Below are positions 54,087-64,000 of a DNA stretch of 64,000 bases, in pieces. The number at the start of each line of letters is the position of its first letter. Within the stretch, counting starts at the first letter, position 1. Position numbers and translations under genes: made by a program. Origin of the DNA: Anarhynchus alexandrinus (lineage: Eukaryota > Chordata > Aves > Charadriiformes > Charadriidae); NCBI GenBank assembly GCA_008711295.1, contig VUYV01000102.1:1453921-1517920 (forward strand). The letters run 5' to 3'. Under the pieces are notes generated by a model. That model saw only the letters and a program-made list of their open reading frames with translations, searched no databases and was not told the DNA's origin.

Positions 54087-57000
54087 CATAGTATAAAAGA
54101 ATGTAATTAATATTAGAAACTACTTATCTTGATCAAAGTAGATGGAAGAAAATAATATATAGGACTTAGTGTTGACAGAAATTAAGCATAATTCCCTCAT
54201 CAAAACTTTAGGCTAAATGTAAATACTAGACTGAGCAATACTTTATATCCATAGCAATATGTTACATTTGATATTAAGATAATAAAAAGGAGAAAAGACA
54301 ACAATTAAATGGGTAGATTATACTAAGACTTTGTCTAATAATAAATATTCTAATAATTATTCTTACATTTTTTCTATAACATTGGCTCAGTCAGCCAGAC
54401 ATGATTTCATTTCTGAGTTACCTTTTTTCCACTGTCTCTGCAAGTGTGTGTATACGTATAAAAGCAGGCATATAACGGAGACACTGACACACCCAGTCTA
54501 CAGTGCAGTATCATCATTATCTAATGAGCAAATTTATAGCCTGCGTGGGAATCTGCTGGGTGTTTTTCCTAGTCGGTCAGACTTTTGTTTTGTTTTGTTT
54601 TTCTTTTCCATTTCATACACATCCTTCAAAATCATGTATTTGTTTTTAAATACTTTTTGGATTTTTTCCAATACATTTTTAAATTATTCTTACCTAGGGT
54701 TCAGGCTGAGTTTGCATCATCAGTATTTCTTGCCAGCATCCTTTTCAGTAATTCATATCTGGTTTGACATAATATACTGCACCATTTCTGGGGGTTTCTC
54801 TGGGTGCACTTATGAAAGCATTTTAGTTTGGAACAGGAATAAGCATTTGACATACAGCCAAAACAGAGCTACTCTGAAGCAAACCCCGCTGAAATGCTTG
54901 TGAGTTTAGCCATGAGGTCTTCCGCACTAAGTTTTGCTCTATAAAGCCATTCCTATTTTGCCGTGCCACTTGCCAAGGGGGACGGTCTCTGTAATGCAAA
55001 CCCTGCATAAACATAATCCCTCTTCCACATATAAGAGTGATTGTAACGATCTTTTTTTTTTTTTTCTGTTGACTGAAGTTGGGTTTTGGCTAGGTCCTGA
55101 ATGTCTTCCCTGCAAGAGGCCCCTGCTGTTTTACCTAGCTTTGTCAGCTCAAAGGCAAGGGTCACCCCTACAGAAACATTTGTCTTCTCTTTCGGTTCTG
55201 TACTTTGTCAGTCCTGTTTTCTTTCTCTTTGTTTCCTTTCCCCACAAATGCCTAAAAGCCATTTTTTCCTTATGTTCCATCAGTCTGGATCTGGCGGCAA
55301 TGCACTTCCTTCTCAGCGTTCAGCTCCCTCTTTCTGCCCAGCTCGTGCCCCCGGTCCCTTCAGGAACACACAGCTTAGTGTTCTGCAGAGGCCTCTGCTT
55401 GCACTTACAACAACAGTGTTATAAAAGAAAAGTAAATTGCAATCAAAATACAGAATGTAAATTGAACTCAGAAAAAAGGTTATTAAGAAAAGGTAGGAAG
55501 AATTGACAGACAGCTAAAGTCACTGAATTTGTTTACATCTCCTTTTGCTATAATTATCTATGTCTTAGGTCTTAGCGTACTATGGGGCAAAAAAAATCTG
55601 AGTGATTGCATCATTGCATTCAACTTTTTCATTTTATATTAATTTTCCCCCACTGAATGCTACCCACAGTAATAACATGACTGCATTGTTGTTCAGAAGT
55701 GCAGAATTTTTATACTTGCCTTGTATATATAAACTTGGAAGTATTTTCACCAGGTTATTTTGTGCATTGCCTTTGCAGAAATGTTATATGTTCAACAGAT
55801 GCTATACGTTCAAAGCTTATTTATTCATTCATTGTTGCAGTCAAATTTTCTATGAAGCATGAAAAGGTTAACTTAGATATTTAGAGCTCTTTCTCAAGAA
55901 GGAGGTAGCTATTAGTACTTGCGACCATAAAATGTCTCCAATCCTAACCTGTGCTTTTAAAAGACTTATACACATTATTCCAAATATGACCTGCTTCCCA
56001 CCAAAGTTTTCACTTAAGCAACATAGACAGGATAAAAAATAGGTTAATTATGCAAATTTGGAATTTTTCAAGCATAAACAACACTACATTAATGATGGCT
56101 TCATATATAAAGTAATGTAATTGGTAATATGATGAAATTTAGAGAAAAATCGCTGTTAATTAGAAATTAAAAATCTGTAAATTAGATATTAGTAACTTCA
56201 GGACAGCAAATTCTTCACATTTCTTTAAATTGAAAGTTTAATCAAAAAATGAGAATTGAAGATTTAATAAATTTTTTTTTTAAAAAATATCTGAAGTGCA
56301 ATGTGAATACCACACAGGCATTTTCACTTCATCTTATTGGTAAGATAAAGTTTCTGTCTTTTTGTGACCAAAAATGTCCTGTGGAAGTATTTTTTTTTCC
56401 CCACTTTTTGTGAGCAGGTAGTGTATATCACCTGGCTAGACTCACTAATAAATGATTAAATTTTGCTATAAACCACTGTCAAAGTTCAGCAGTCCTATGT
56501 TTCTGTCTTTACTGCCAAGACATTGCACTGTTGACTTCAGCTAAAGTTCAAGTGCACAGCCTGTTCAAATGGCATGTATAGGTGGGGGCTCTTGGTATGA
56601 ACTAGCTGGTTGCTTCAGTAAGAAACATCAAAACAGGACTTGTGTATACTTCCATGGAATGGACTTGAAAATATATGACTCCCAGCTTGAAGAATTAATT
56701 TAACTTTAACCTTACCTTCAATGAAGTTCCTGAGTAAAGTCCTGTCTTAGGCCAAACCGCCATGAAGTCAGTGAAATTCATTTTATGTCAGTAGTGAATT
56801 GATCTCTGTGTGTTTTGCCAGAGAAAGCTGGTATTGTAATGCTTTCTTATGTTAGTTTAATATTCTATTTCATACTGAAGTAAGCTATACTGTTGCATTT
56901 AGATCTTACAGATTTATGAGACAATATTTTAAAATTCTTTTATAGGAAACACCTTAATATTAAAGAACTCATATTGCAAACGAAATGCAAGGATGCCTAG

Positions 57001-57220
57001 GCTAAAAGATTGAATTAATCAATATAAGCCTGCATTCAACTGATACATTTGTATTATTCATTTGAAATTATTAACTGTTAGGATGTTTACCAAACAAGAA
57101 AAATCCAAAGACCTAGATGACTTATTTTAAAGAACAGCATAGATTACTTAATTTAATGGACAATTGTTTTCTTCTCTATACCTCAGTGTACTTCTCTGTA
57201 TTTCTTTTTAAAATGTTTAA

Positions 57221-57252
57221 AAATGTATCTTATCTTTGAAAATGTATCTTAT
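57221..57252. repeat. Short direct repeat, 19-bp period
   Basis: AAATGTATCTTAT occurs at 57221 and 57240, giving a small two-copy direct repeat. Confidence 0.7.
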
Positions 57253-58104
57253 GAAGTGTACCTTTAAATTGTATTCTAATTTTTTGGAAAAAAAGAAGTT
57301 TTATTAATAATATCCTGTTTAGTTAATTCAGCCCCAAATATAGACAAAACCAGAATGCTACAAATATCACCCATTCCCTTGAAGCACTGGGGAAAATATG
57401 TAATAAACATATGGTGCTTTTATCTAGCTATTATGGTGCTATTGTAAATCATCGCTAAAACTGGTGAGATATTTTTGTCAAGTGTACCAGTTACAGATTG
57501 GAAGTGTTCCACTAAAAACATCTTGGGTTCAGTTTGGTTTTGTTAAAAACAGAACAGAAATTTATCAGGATCCTTCCTGTGTTCCTCTAGGGGTTGCCCT
57601 GTTGTTAAAATCTCAGGAAGCAGAGGAGGTGGCCCAGGAAGCTCAGTGAGCCCCTGGGTTGCTGTACAGCTCTGAGGGGCGCAGAGCCCTCACCTCAGAG
57701 TTTCTTCCAGCCTCTCTGTTAGCACCTCAGCACCAAGACCACCTGTCTGTGACCAGATTTGGACTCACCTCTTGATTCTTCTAAGTGCCCCAATGCCATC
57801 TTAACCATGCAGCCACCTCATTCCTGTCCTACCATCGTGACTTTTCCACAGAGAGAAATCAGGTGTGCACACTGGATAGCATCTGTGGCACCCCAGAAAT
57901 TTCTGTGACCTGAATATTTGGACTCTTGACCCAGTCACTCCTGTGACTCTAGACAGACAAAATGTTTTCAAGGTACTTTGTGAAAATCTGGTAGGATTGA
58001 CACACACCTGGAACAACCAAGCAGCATATTCCTATGCAGTACAATGGAACAAACCTTTTAAATTCTGTCACGTCCATGGCGTACAGGAAAGTGGAGTAGC
58101 ACAT

Positions 58105-58697
58105 TGCTGTGGTTTAACGCCAGCCAGCAACTAAGCACCACACAGCCGTTCACTCATTCCTCCCCTGGTGGGATGGGGGAGAGATTTGGAAGCGTAAAAG
58201 TGAGAAAACTCGTGGGCTGAGATAAAGACAGTTTAACAGGTAAAGCAAAAGCTGCAGGTGCAAACAAAGCAAAACAAGGAATTCAATCACTACTTCCCAC
58301 CAGCAGTGTTCAGCCATCTCCAGGAAAGCAGGGCTCCTTCATGTGTAATGGTTATTTGGGAAGACAAAACGCCATTATTCCAAATGTCCCCCTCCTTTCT
58401 TCTTCTTCCCCCAGCTGCATACTACTGAGCATAACATCATATGGTATGGAATACCCCCTTGGTCTGTTGGGGTCAGCAGTCCCAGCTGTGTCCCCTCCCA
58501 ATTTCTTGTGCACCCCCAACCTACTCACTGGTGGGGCGGTGTGAAGAGCAGAAAAAGGCCTTGATGCTGTGCAAGCACTGCTGAACAACAGCTCAAACAT
58601 ACTGGTATTATCAACACTGTTTTCATCGCAAATCCAAGACATTGGCCCATACAAGCTACTACGCAGAAAATTAACTCTATTGCAGCTAGAACCAACA
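58105..58697 (-). mobile_element. Solo LTR of an avian endogenous retrovirus (ERVL-like, family A)
   Basis: About 593 bp on the minus strand. It begins (element sense) TGTTGGTTCTAGCTGCAATA at 58697 and ends GTTAAACCACAGCA at 58105. It parallels the plus-strand LTR at 249-837 segment by segment, including the CTTGTATGGG, CACAGCATCAAGG, TTTCCTGGAGATGGCTGAAC and TTATCTCA segments, and the two lengths are nearly equal. No gag, pol or env coding adjoins it. The flanks (CACAT left, CACCC right) share three of five bases, so a target duplication, if present, has decayed. The 100-codon frame on the minus strand and the 67-codon frame on the plus strand inside it are by-products. Confidence 0.85.
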
Positions 58698-61036
58698 CAC
58701 CCATGCTTGAGCCTTTGTCCTGATCATTATTCAGTCTTTTAGGTACAATGAACTAAAATAATAAGTAGAAGTGACCACAATTTAGATCACTTGAACACCT
58801 CTTCAATTGATGATGTTGTGAAGGAAGATAATTATGTCAATATAGTTATAGTTACTGGTAGTGTAATAACTACACTAAAAAATCTACAGGTAAGAGAATC
58901 AGAAAAATAAAAAAGCCTACCGGCTACAATACTGCAACCTGAATTAAGGGAGTATAAGCAAATATTCAAAAATAAGCCTTAAAGACAACCAGAAAGTTTT
59001 GTAAATGTCCAAATACCTTACATACTCGGTTATCAGTTATTAACGTCATCAGCCTATTCTGCCTTGCTAGCAATAGTGCAGTTCTGGAAAGGCACAGCCT
59101 TAAAACTATTGCATCAAACATCTTTCATGTCTACAGATACCTTTTAATAAGTCTTTTGGAAAGATGCAAAAGCATTCATACTTCAGTAATTAACAAAATA
59201 GTCTCTGGGTTTTCAGGCATTATTCAAAACCACTGCAAAAATCTAAAATAAGTTTGCATGCTTAGGTACCTTCATGTCTGTGAAAAAGAGGCAAATGAAA
59301 AGAAAGGCTAGAAAAATTATAAACCTCATATAGCAATTAGTTTTGCAACTCCATTGTTTGATCAATTTCCAGCAAGCCTAGTGAGAATCCTTTGTCTTGT
59401 AATCCTAACTGCAGTACTCCTTAAAACATGCTTAACTTTGAGGACCAGTGTAGATCACACCGATGGTGCCTTAAGAGAGCTTTTAGCACAGCATAGCTTA
59501 CATGAATAAGATGATCTTGCTCAGTATATAGGACTGTTTTCCCTACCTTATTCAAATCACATGCAAACAGAGAAATAAATTCATAACTTTGCATAATATT
59601 GTGGCAAAAAATGTCCTGTAAATGCACCCACAAGTACAACCCTGATTATGATTAAAGTTTATCTTATTATACTCTAGCTAAGAGGGTCATTATATTATAT
59701 ACTGTGCCATGATTAAACTGCTTTTTCTTAAAGTACTTTAAATTTATGTTCAGACAGCTATTATATTCATAAGCTCACAACCCTACTCCACGCATCCCCA
59801 GAGAGCAGCCCAGGAAAGACTAATCAAAGTACAGGCACTTATTTTACTATAATGTGCATTACTCTTGGTACTGTAGTAACTCTAAGTCAAATCCACATAA
59901 GCCCCTCTATATAACATGTTCAGTTTCAGCTGTGATCTGGATTAACCTTTAAAATAGAAAGAAAAGGTCTGTTGCAGAACTGTATAAGGCCTTCGGCCAT
60001 TTAAGTCATATATTGGGCTCAGTTCTGTCATCTGAAGGTAACAGAGATTTTGGCTGAGCCATGACTGTAAAACTGCCCATAAGTGGTGACCAGAGGGAAA
60101 AAAATGTAGTTTCAGCCTCTACTTCTCAATGAGGTTTTTTTGTGCTAATACCAAAATGATGTTTGTAGTTAGCTTCTTGGCTTCAGATGTAATAATATTC
60201 TGTTGGGTGTTACAAATAGCAGGAATAGCCCTGGACTATGTGTGGACTTGCATATATTCAAACATTCAATATTTTTGACTAGCTGGAACTAATGGAACAG
60301 GTTTTCAAAGCAAACCTTCCATCCTAGCAATTTAAATAAATTGCCAACAGCAAAGTTTTTTGATGACGTCGGGTAAAATCTTGAAAGGTTCAGTAGTGAC
60401 TTGAGGCATGTTTAGACCCTGTAATGGAGCACAGGCAGAGAGATGACCTGAGCTGGTTCTTCCACTTGATGAAGAACAAAAAATTGGCGTGAAAGGTAGT
60501 TGTTTGGTCCCAAAAGGAGTATAGGCGCATAAGAATAGCTCCATATCTACAGTAATAAATCTTGCCTTACAGGTGTTTTCTTAACAGTGCTTTTGCAGAT
60601 GTGGGTATTATGCCACATATAATATCATGTAATAGCAAATACAAAGTATTTTTTCTAGTCCTAAAATGAATATAGCAAGTCTTTCACATTTAGGTGAAGT
60701 CTGAAATGCTCTAACAAAAGCAATCATGTTATTTTCAGTCTTGATTATTTCCTTTTTCTCCATCAGACACTAGATGTATTTCTAATGAGGCTTAATATTT
60801 ATAGTAGAAATTCCAATGCTCAGCACATTATGTAGGTGAACAAGGCCTTTGGTATTTGGCGATTTCTGCTCTTTGAACATAAACAGAAAAAGTCAACATT
60901 CCAGATTGTCTCTTCTGTTACATTCACGCTTCTCAGTTGGGAAGCTTGTCCTATGTGTTAATACACATTTATTGTTGAAATAGAAGGGTTTGCCAACATA
61001 CTGTGAGAGTGAAATGTGCTGTGGCTAGAAATGGAC
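58698..61036. other. Unique AT-rich DNA between two LTRs, no gene recognised
   Basis: About 2.3 kb. Although flanked by two same-orientation LTRs it carries no retroviral coding sequence, no primer-binding or polypurine pattern that I can see, and only open frames of 72 codons or less. It is read as host DNA. Confidence 0.65.
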
Positions 61037-61566
61037 TGTCATGGTTTAACCCCAGCCAGCAACTAGGACCATGCAGCCACTCGCTCACTTCTGTCCCTGC
61101 TCCCTTCCCACCAAATAGGGTAGGAAAAGAGGGAGAAAAGGAGGGGAAAGGGAAAAAAAAAACTTGTGGGTTGAGATAAAGACAGTTTAATAGAACAGTA
61201 ACAGAAGAGGAAAATAACAACAATAATAATAATAATAATAACAATAAAAGAATATACAAAATGAAGTGATACAACACAGGTCACTCGCCACCCGATGACC
61301 AGTTGCCCAGCCTGTCCTGAGCAGATCCCTGCCCCCAGGCATGTATTGAGCATGATATCTATGGTATGGAATGTTCCTTTGGCCAGTTTGTTCTGTCTAT
61401 GCTTCCTCTCAGCTTTTATGGGAAGCTGACAAAGTCCTTGACTAATGTAAATATTACTTACTGAAAACTAAAACAGTATGTGTCATTGACATTCTTTTCA
61501 TACTAAATCCAAAATACAGTAGCTACTAGAAAGAAAATTAACTATATCCCAGATGAAACCAGGATA
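61037..61566 (-). mobile_element. Solo LTR (ERVL-like, family B) with perfect 5-bp target duplication
   Basis: About 530 bp on the minus strand. The left end (TGTCATGGTTTAACCCCAGC) and right end (CAGATGAAACCAGGATA) are LTR termini related to, but distinct from, the family at 58105. TGGAC flanks it on both sides (61032-61036 and 61567-61571), a perfect 5-bp target-site duplication. With the terminal A the match extends to six bases (ATGGAC). The element-sense start would be TATCC where TGTCC is expected, a single change in the terminal TG. An (AAT)n array has expanded inside at 61222-61242. The length and intact duplication support a solo LTR, formed after proviral recombination. Confidence 0.87.
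61222..61242. repeat. (AAT)n microsatellite inside an LTR
   Basis: About seven AAT units on the plus strand within the solo LTR. It explains the poly-isoleucine run in the minus-strand open frames here. Confidence 0.9.
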
Positions 61567-62374
61567 TGGACCCAAGAGAGGTACGTGTTTCCTTCTTTCT
61601 CAGGACCTAATAGGGCTTCTGAAGATGTTAAATTTGAGATGTCCATTGCTTTTTCTTTTGCAGTATTTATTGAATAGATCAAATTTCTGAACCTCAAGGC
61701 AATCTCACCATGTTTATTCTGAATGCTAAAACTATTAGGAAAATGTTGAACTGTTTAATCCTCCTCCTGTAGATTTACACGTGACATCCTACAGTGGTCA
61801 TTTTTCCATTCATCTTGTTCCCCATAGCTTCTAAGGTTAATCAGAAGAGTGGGAAAGTTACCATATCTTAATATTACTTGTAAGCTGATCATACTTTTTT
61901 CTCTGTTCTATTTGTTAAAGTCAGATTGCTTTTTCTTCTCTTTCACTGTCTGCCAGTCTAGGGTAGATTTGTAGCTGGAGCGATCAAGTCTGGTATTAGT
62001 ACTTCCATATGTTATCAAGAATTTTTTTGAGTTCTTGTAAGTCCAAACCTGCTTTCCAGGTTCAAACAAAAAACAAAACAACAAGTTTTAACAAAAAACT
62101 TTGTTATTTCTGGGAGATCTAACGTTTATACCTCTTCTTTCTTATGAGATCTGGCCAAAGAAATATGAATTAATTATTCACTGAAATCACTGTGTACATT
62201 ATATGAGATGTTTCCATAAATAAAGAAATAAATCCTAACTGACAGTAGACTTACGTAAGAAAAATCCGTAAGTCAAATCACCAGCCAAACAAATAAGAAG
62301 CAGAACCTGCTTCCTGAGCTCAGGTTGCTGCAAGGACAGGCTTATGTTTCTGTAACTTCTAGTCATGTCCATGT
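61567..62374. other. Unique AT-rich DNA, no gene recognised
   Basis: About 0.8 kb between the LTR and the CR1 composite. No open frame, repeat or motif worth naming was seen. Confidence 0.65.
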
Positions 62375-62800
62375 AGAATCACAGAATCATGGAACACTTA
62401 GGTTAGAAGGGACCTTCAAAGGTCATCGAGTCCAACTTCTCTGCCATGGACAGGGACATCTTTCACTAGACCAGGTTCCTCAAAGCCCCATCCAGATTGA
62501 CTTTGAACACTTCCAATGATGGCACATCCACAGCTTCTCTGGGCAACCTGTTCCAGTGTCTCACCACCCTCATTGCAATAAATGTCCTCATTATGTCCAA
62601 TCTAAATCTACCATCTTTCGGTTTAAAATCATTGCCCTTTGTCCTGTCACTACACACTTGGTAAAAAGTCTGTCTCTGTCTTTCTTACAAGCCCCCTTTA
62701 ATTATTGAAATGTCACAATGAGGTGTCCCCAGACTCTTCTGTTGTCCAGGCTGAACAACCCCAACTGTCTCAGCCTTTCTTTGTAGGAGACATGTTCCAG
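62375..62800 (-). mobile_element. CR1 LINE, 3' fragment (left part of an interrupted copy)
   Basis: Minus-strand CR1. The left end AGAATCACAGAATCATGGAA is the complement of the octamer tail. It runs through the 3' UTR (with a CACTAGACCAGGTTCCTCAA segment of the third tail type) and the C-terminal coding region to about 62800, where it switches abruptly to a plus-strand CR1. The matching next minus-strand segment resumes at about 63604, but roughly 250-300 consensus bases are missing in between. A 63-codon frame (62466-62657) retains [21 protein letters not shown] and VPSLEVFKVNL. Confidence 0.92.
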
Positions 62801-63605
62801 CCAATGCCAACCTCATGAAATTCAACAAGGCCAAGTGCAAGGTCCTACACTCGGGTCAGGGCAAACCCAAGCACAAATACAGGTTTGGCGGGGAATGGCT
62901 GGAGAGCAACCCTGAGGAGAAGGACCTGGGGATGCTGTTTGATGAGAAACTCAACATGAGCTGGCAATGTGTGATCGCAGCCCAGAAAGCCAACCATATC
63001 CTGGGCTGCATCAGAAGTGTGGCCAGCAGGTCAAGGGAGGTGATTCTGCCCCTCTACTCTACTCTGGTGAGACCCTACCTGGAGTACTGTGTCCAGCTCT
63101 GGAGCCCCTAACATAGGAAAGACATGGACCTGTTGGAGCAGGTCCAGAAGAGGGCCACGAAGATGGTCAGAGGGCTGGAGCACCTCTCCTATGAGGGCAG
63201 GCTGATAGAGTTGGGGTTTTTCAGCCTGGAGAAGAGAAGGCTCCGGGGAGACCTTGTTGCAGCCTTCCAGTACCTAAAGGGGGCCTACAGGAAAGCTGGA
63301 GAGGGACTTTTTACAAGTGCATATAGTGATAAGATGAGGCTTATCACTACAAACTTCAAACTGGAAGATGGTAGATTTAGACTAGATATTAGGAAGAAAT
63401 TTTTCACTCTGAGGGTGGTGAGGCACTGGAACAGCTCGCCCAGATAAGCTGTGGAAGCTCCATCCCTGGAGGTGTTTAAGGCCAGGCTGGATGGGGCTTT
63501 GAGCAACCTGGTCTAGTAGGAGGTGTCCCTGCCCACGTCAAGGGGGTTGGAACCAGAGGATCTTCAAGGACCTTTCCAACCTAAACTATTTTATGATTCT
63601 ATGAT
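62801..63605 (+). mobile_element. CR1 LINE, 5'-truncated but well preserved, inserted in another CR1
   Basis: Plus-strand CR1 of about 805 bp. It starts in the reverse-transcriptase coding region (CCAACCTCATGAAATTCAAC), continues to the stop codon at 63514-63516 and ends with the 3' UTR and the octamer tail ATTTTATGATTCTATGATTG. It is bounded on both sides by minus-strand CR1 sequence, so it looks like a younger copy inserted in an older one. The long conserved reading frame makes it the best-preserved CR1 copy of the window. Confidence 0.92.
62815..63516 (+). pseudogene. CR1 ORF2 C-terminal remnant, one frame with two nonsense codons
   Basis: A single reading frame runs about 233 codons from the [16 protein letters not shown] region to the terminator at 63514-63516. 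It is interrupted only by TAA at 63109-63111 and a second TAA just after the NSSPR residues near 63446. Motifs in order are [99 protein letters not shown] and SLEVFKARLDGALSNLV. Both nonsense codons look like single-base changes. The catalytic xDD box and endonuclease lie upstream of the truncation and are absent, so the product would be inactive even without the stops. Confidence 0.88.
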
Positions 63606-63822
63606 TGGTGGCCCATGTCCAGCTTTTCATCCACCAGTACCCTCAAGTCCTTCTCCACAAGTTTGCTCTTAATCCATTCGTCCACTAGTCTGTACTGATA
63701 TTGTGAATTGCCCCAGCCCAGGTGCAGGAACTTGCACTTGGCCTTGTTGAACTTCATGAAGTTCCCATAGGGTAACTTCTCAAGCCTGTCAAGATCCCTC
63801 TGCATGGCATTCCTTCCTGCAA
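63604..63822 (-). mobile_element. CR1 LINE, internal fragment (right part of the interrupted copy)
   Basis: Minus-strand CR1 of about 220 bp, from GGTGGCCCATGTCCAGCTTT to about TGCATGGCATTCCTTCCTGC. It encodes the [23 protein letters not shown] and [12 protein letters not shown] regions on the minus strand. It has no 3' end of its own and probably continues the copy at 62375-62800 on the far side of the plus-strand insertion. A separate older insertion is the alternative. Confidence 0.85.
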
Positions 63823-64000
63823 GAAATGTATTGAGGTTTGTCTGTGTGGGATGAACACAAATGGAATGTTTGTTTTGTGTTTTCATATCCCTTGCCTCCA
63901 GGGTTGGTGTCTTTCCTCCAAGCTTTCATATATTTCCAAAAGTCTTCCAAAACATATGTTACTGGAGATAGAGCAGTTGCACTTTGAGTCAAAAGAATAA
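63823..64000. other. Right-end flank, nothing recognised
   Basis: About 180 bp of non-repetitive sequence after the CR1 mosaic, running off the window. No supportable feature. Confidence 0.5.

Larger units (their letters stand above)
49683..58104. other. Unique DNA with small repeats, no gene recognised
   Basis: About 8.4 kb. It holds a 48-bp tandem duplication (50453-50548), a poly(A) run (50915-50930), an A/C tract (52080-52172), a dyad with an AP-1-like site (53429-53443), an 11-bp hairpin (54053-54086), two 190-codon open frames in the same phase (54331-55506), a 19-bp-period repeat (57221-57252), and a GC-richer block at 57590-57960 of unknown origin. None gives a supportable gene. Confidence 0.6.

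Noticed and set aside
58352..58654. 100-codon minus-strand open frame
   Set aside because: Lies wholly within the solo LTR at 58105-58697 and corresponds to non-coding U3 sequence in relatives.
61063..61353. Minus-strand frames with poly-isoleucine/leucine that look like membrane proteins
   Set aside because: The hydrophobic run is the translated AAT microsatellite within an LTR.
58105..61566. Two minus-strand LTRs 2.3 kb apart as one provirus
   Set aside because: They belong to different LTR families, the right one has its own perfect target duplication on both sides, and the interval shows no retroviral coding sequence.

Overview
This window is repeat-rich, AT-rich vertebrate genomic DNA, almost certainly from a bird. 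The main evidence is a series of CR1 (chicken repeat 1) LINE fragments that keep the avian CR1 3' end (tandem ATTCTATG-type octamers) and translate to the CR1 reverse-transcriptase C-terminus. Four solo LTRs look like avian endogenous retrovirus families. I found no bacterial or viral gene organisation, no operons and no rRNA, tRNA or CRISPR locus. I found no protein-coding gene I could support. The many 60-190 codon open frames are scattered on both strands, overlap each other, often lack an ATG and resemble no family I recognise.

Layout: solo LTR on + (249-837); unique DNA; CR1 on - (7128-7682); long solo LTR on + with a 5-bp target duplication (11826-12745); unique DNA; CR1 tail on + (19985-20135); CR1 on - (22775-23212); CR1 on + (26094-26636); a pure (CCCTT)16 microsatellite (32019-32100); the longest CR1 on - (33436-34552); about 14.5 kb of mostly unique DNA; internal CR1 piece on - (49081-49682); a 48-bp tandem duplication (50453-50548); unique DNA; two solo LTRs on - (58105-58697 and 61037-61566, the latter with a perfect 5-bp target duplication); and a composite of three CR1 segments in opposing orientations at the right end (62375-63822).

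The CR1 copies fall into at least three 3'-tail types, so several waves of retrotransposition are recorded. The unique stretches are gene-desert or long-intron-like. A few short intervals look exon-like or regulatory-like and are listed as weak leads. No genes here form a pathway, and I see no convincing undescribed system. The most informative structures are the opposed CR1 mosaic, the pure pentanucleotide array, the in-frame 48-bp duplication and the LTR insertions with target duplications. Boundaries were set by eye, usually to within 5-20 bp; family assignments rest on recognition, not on a database search.
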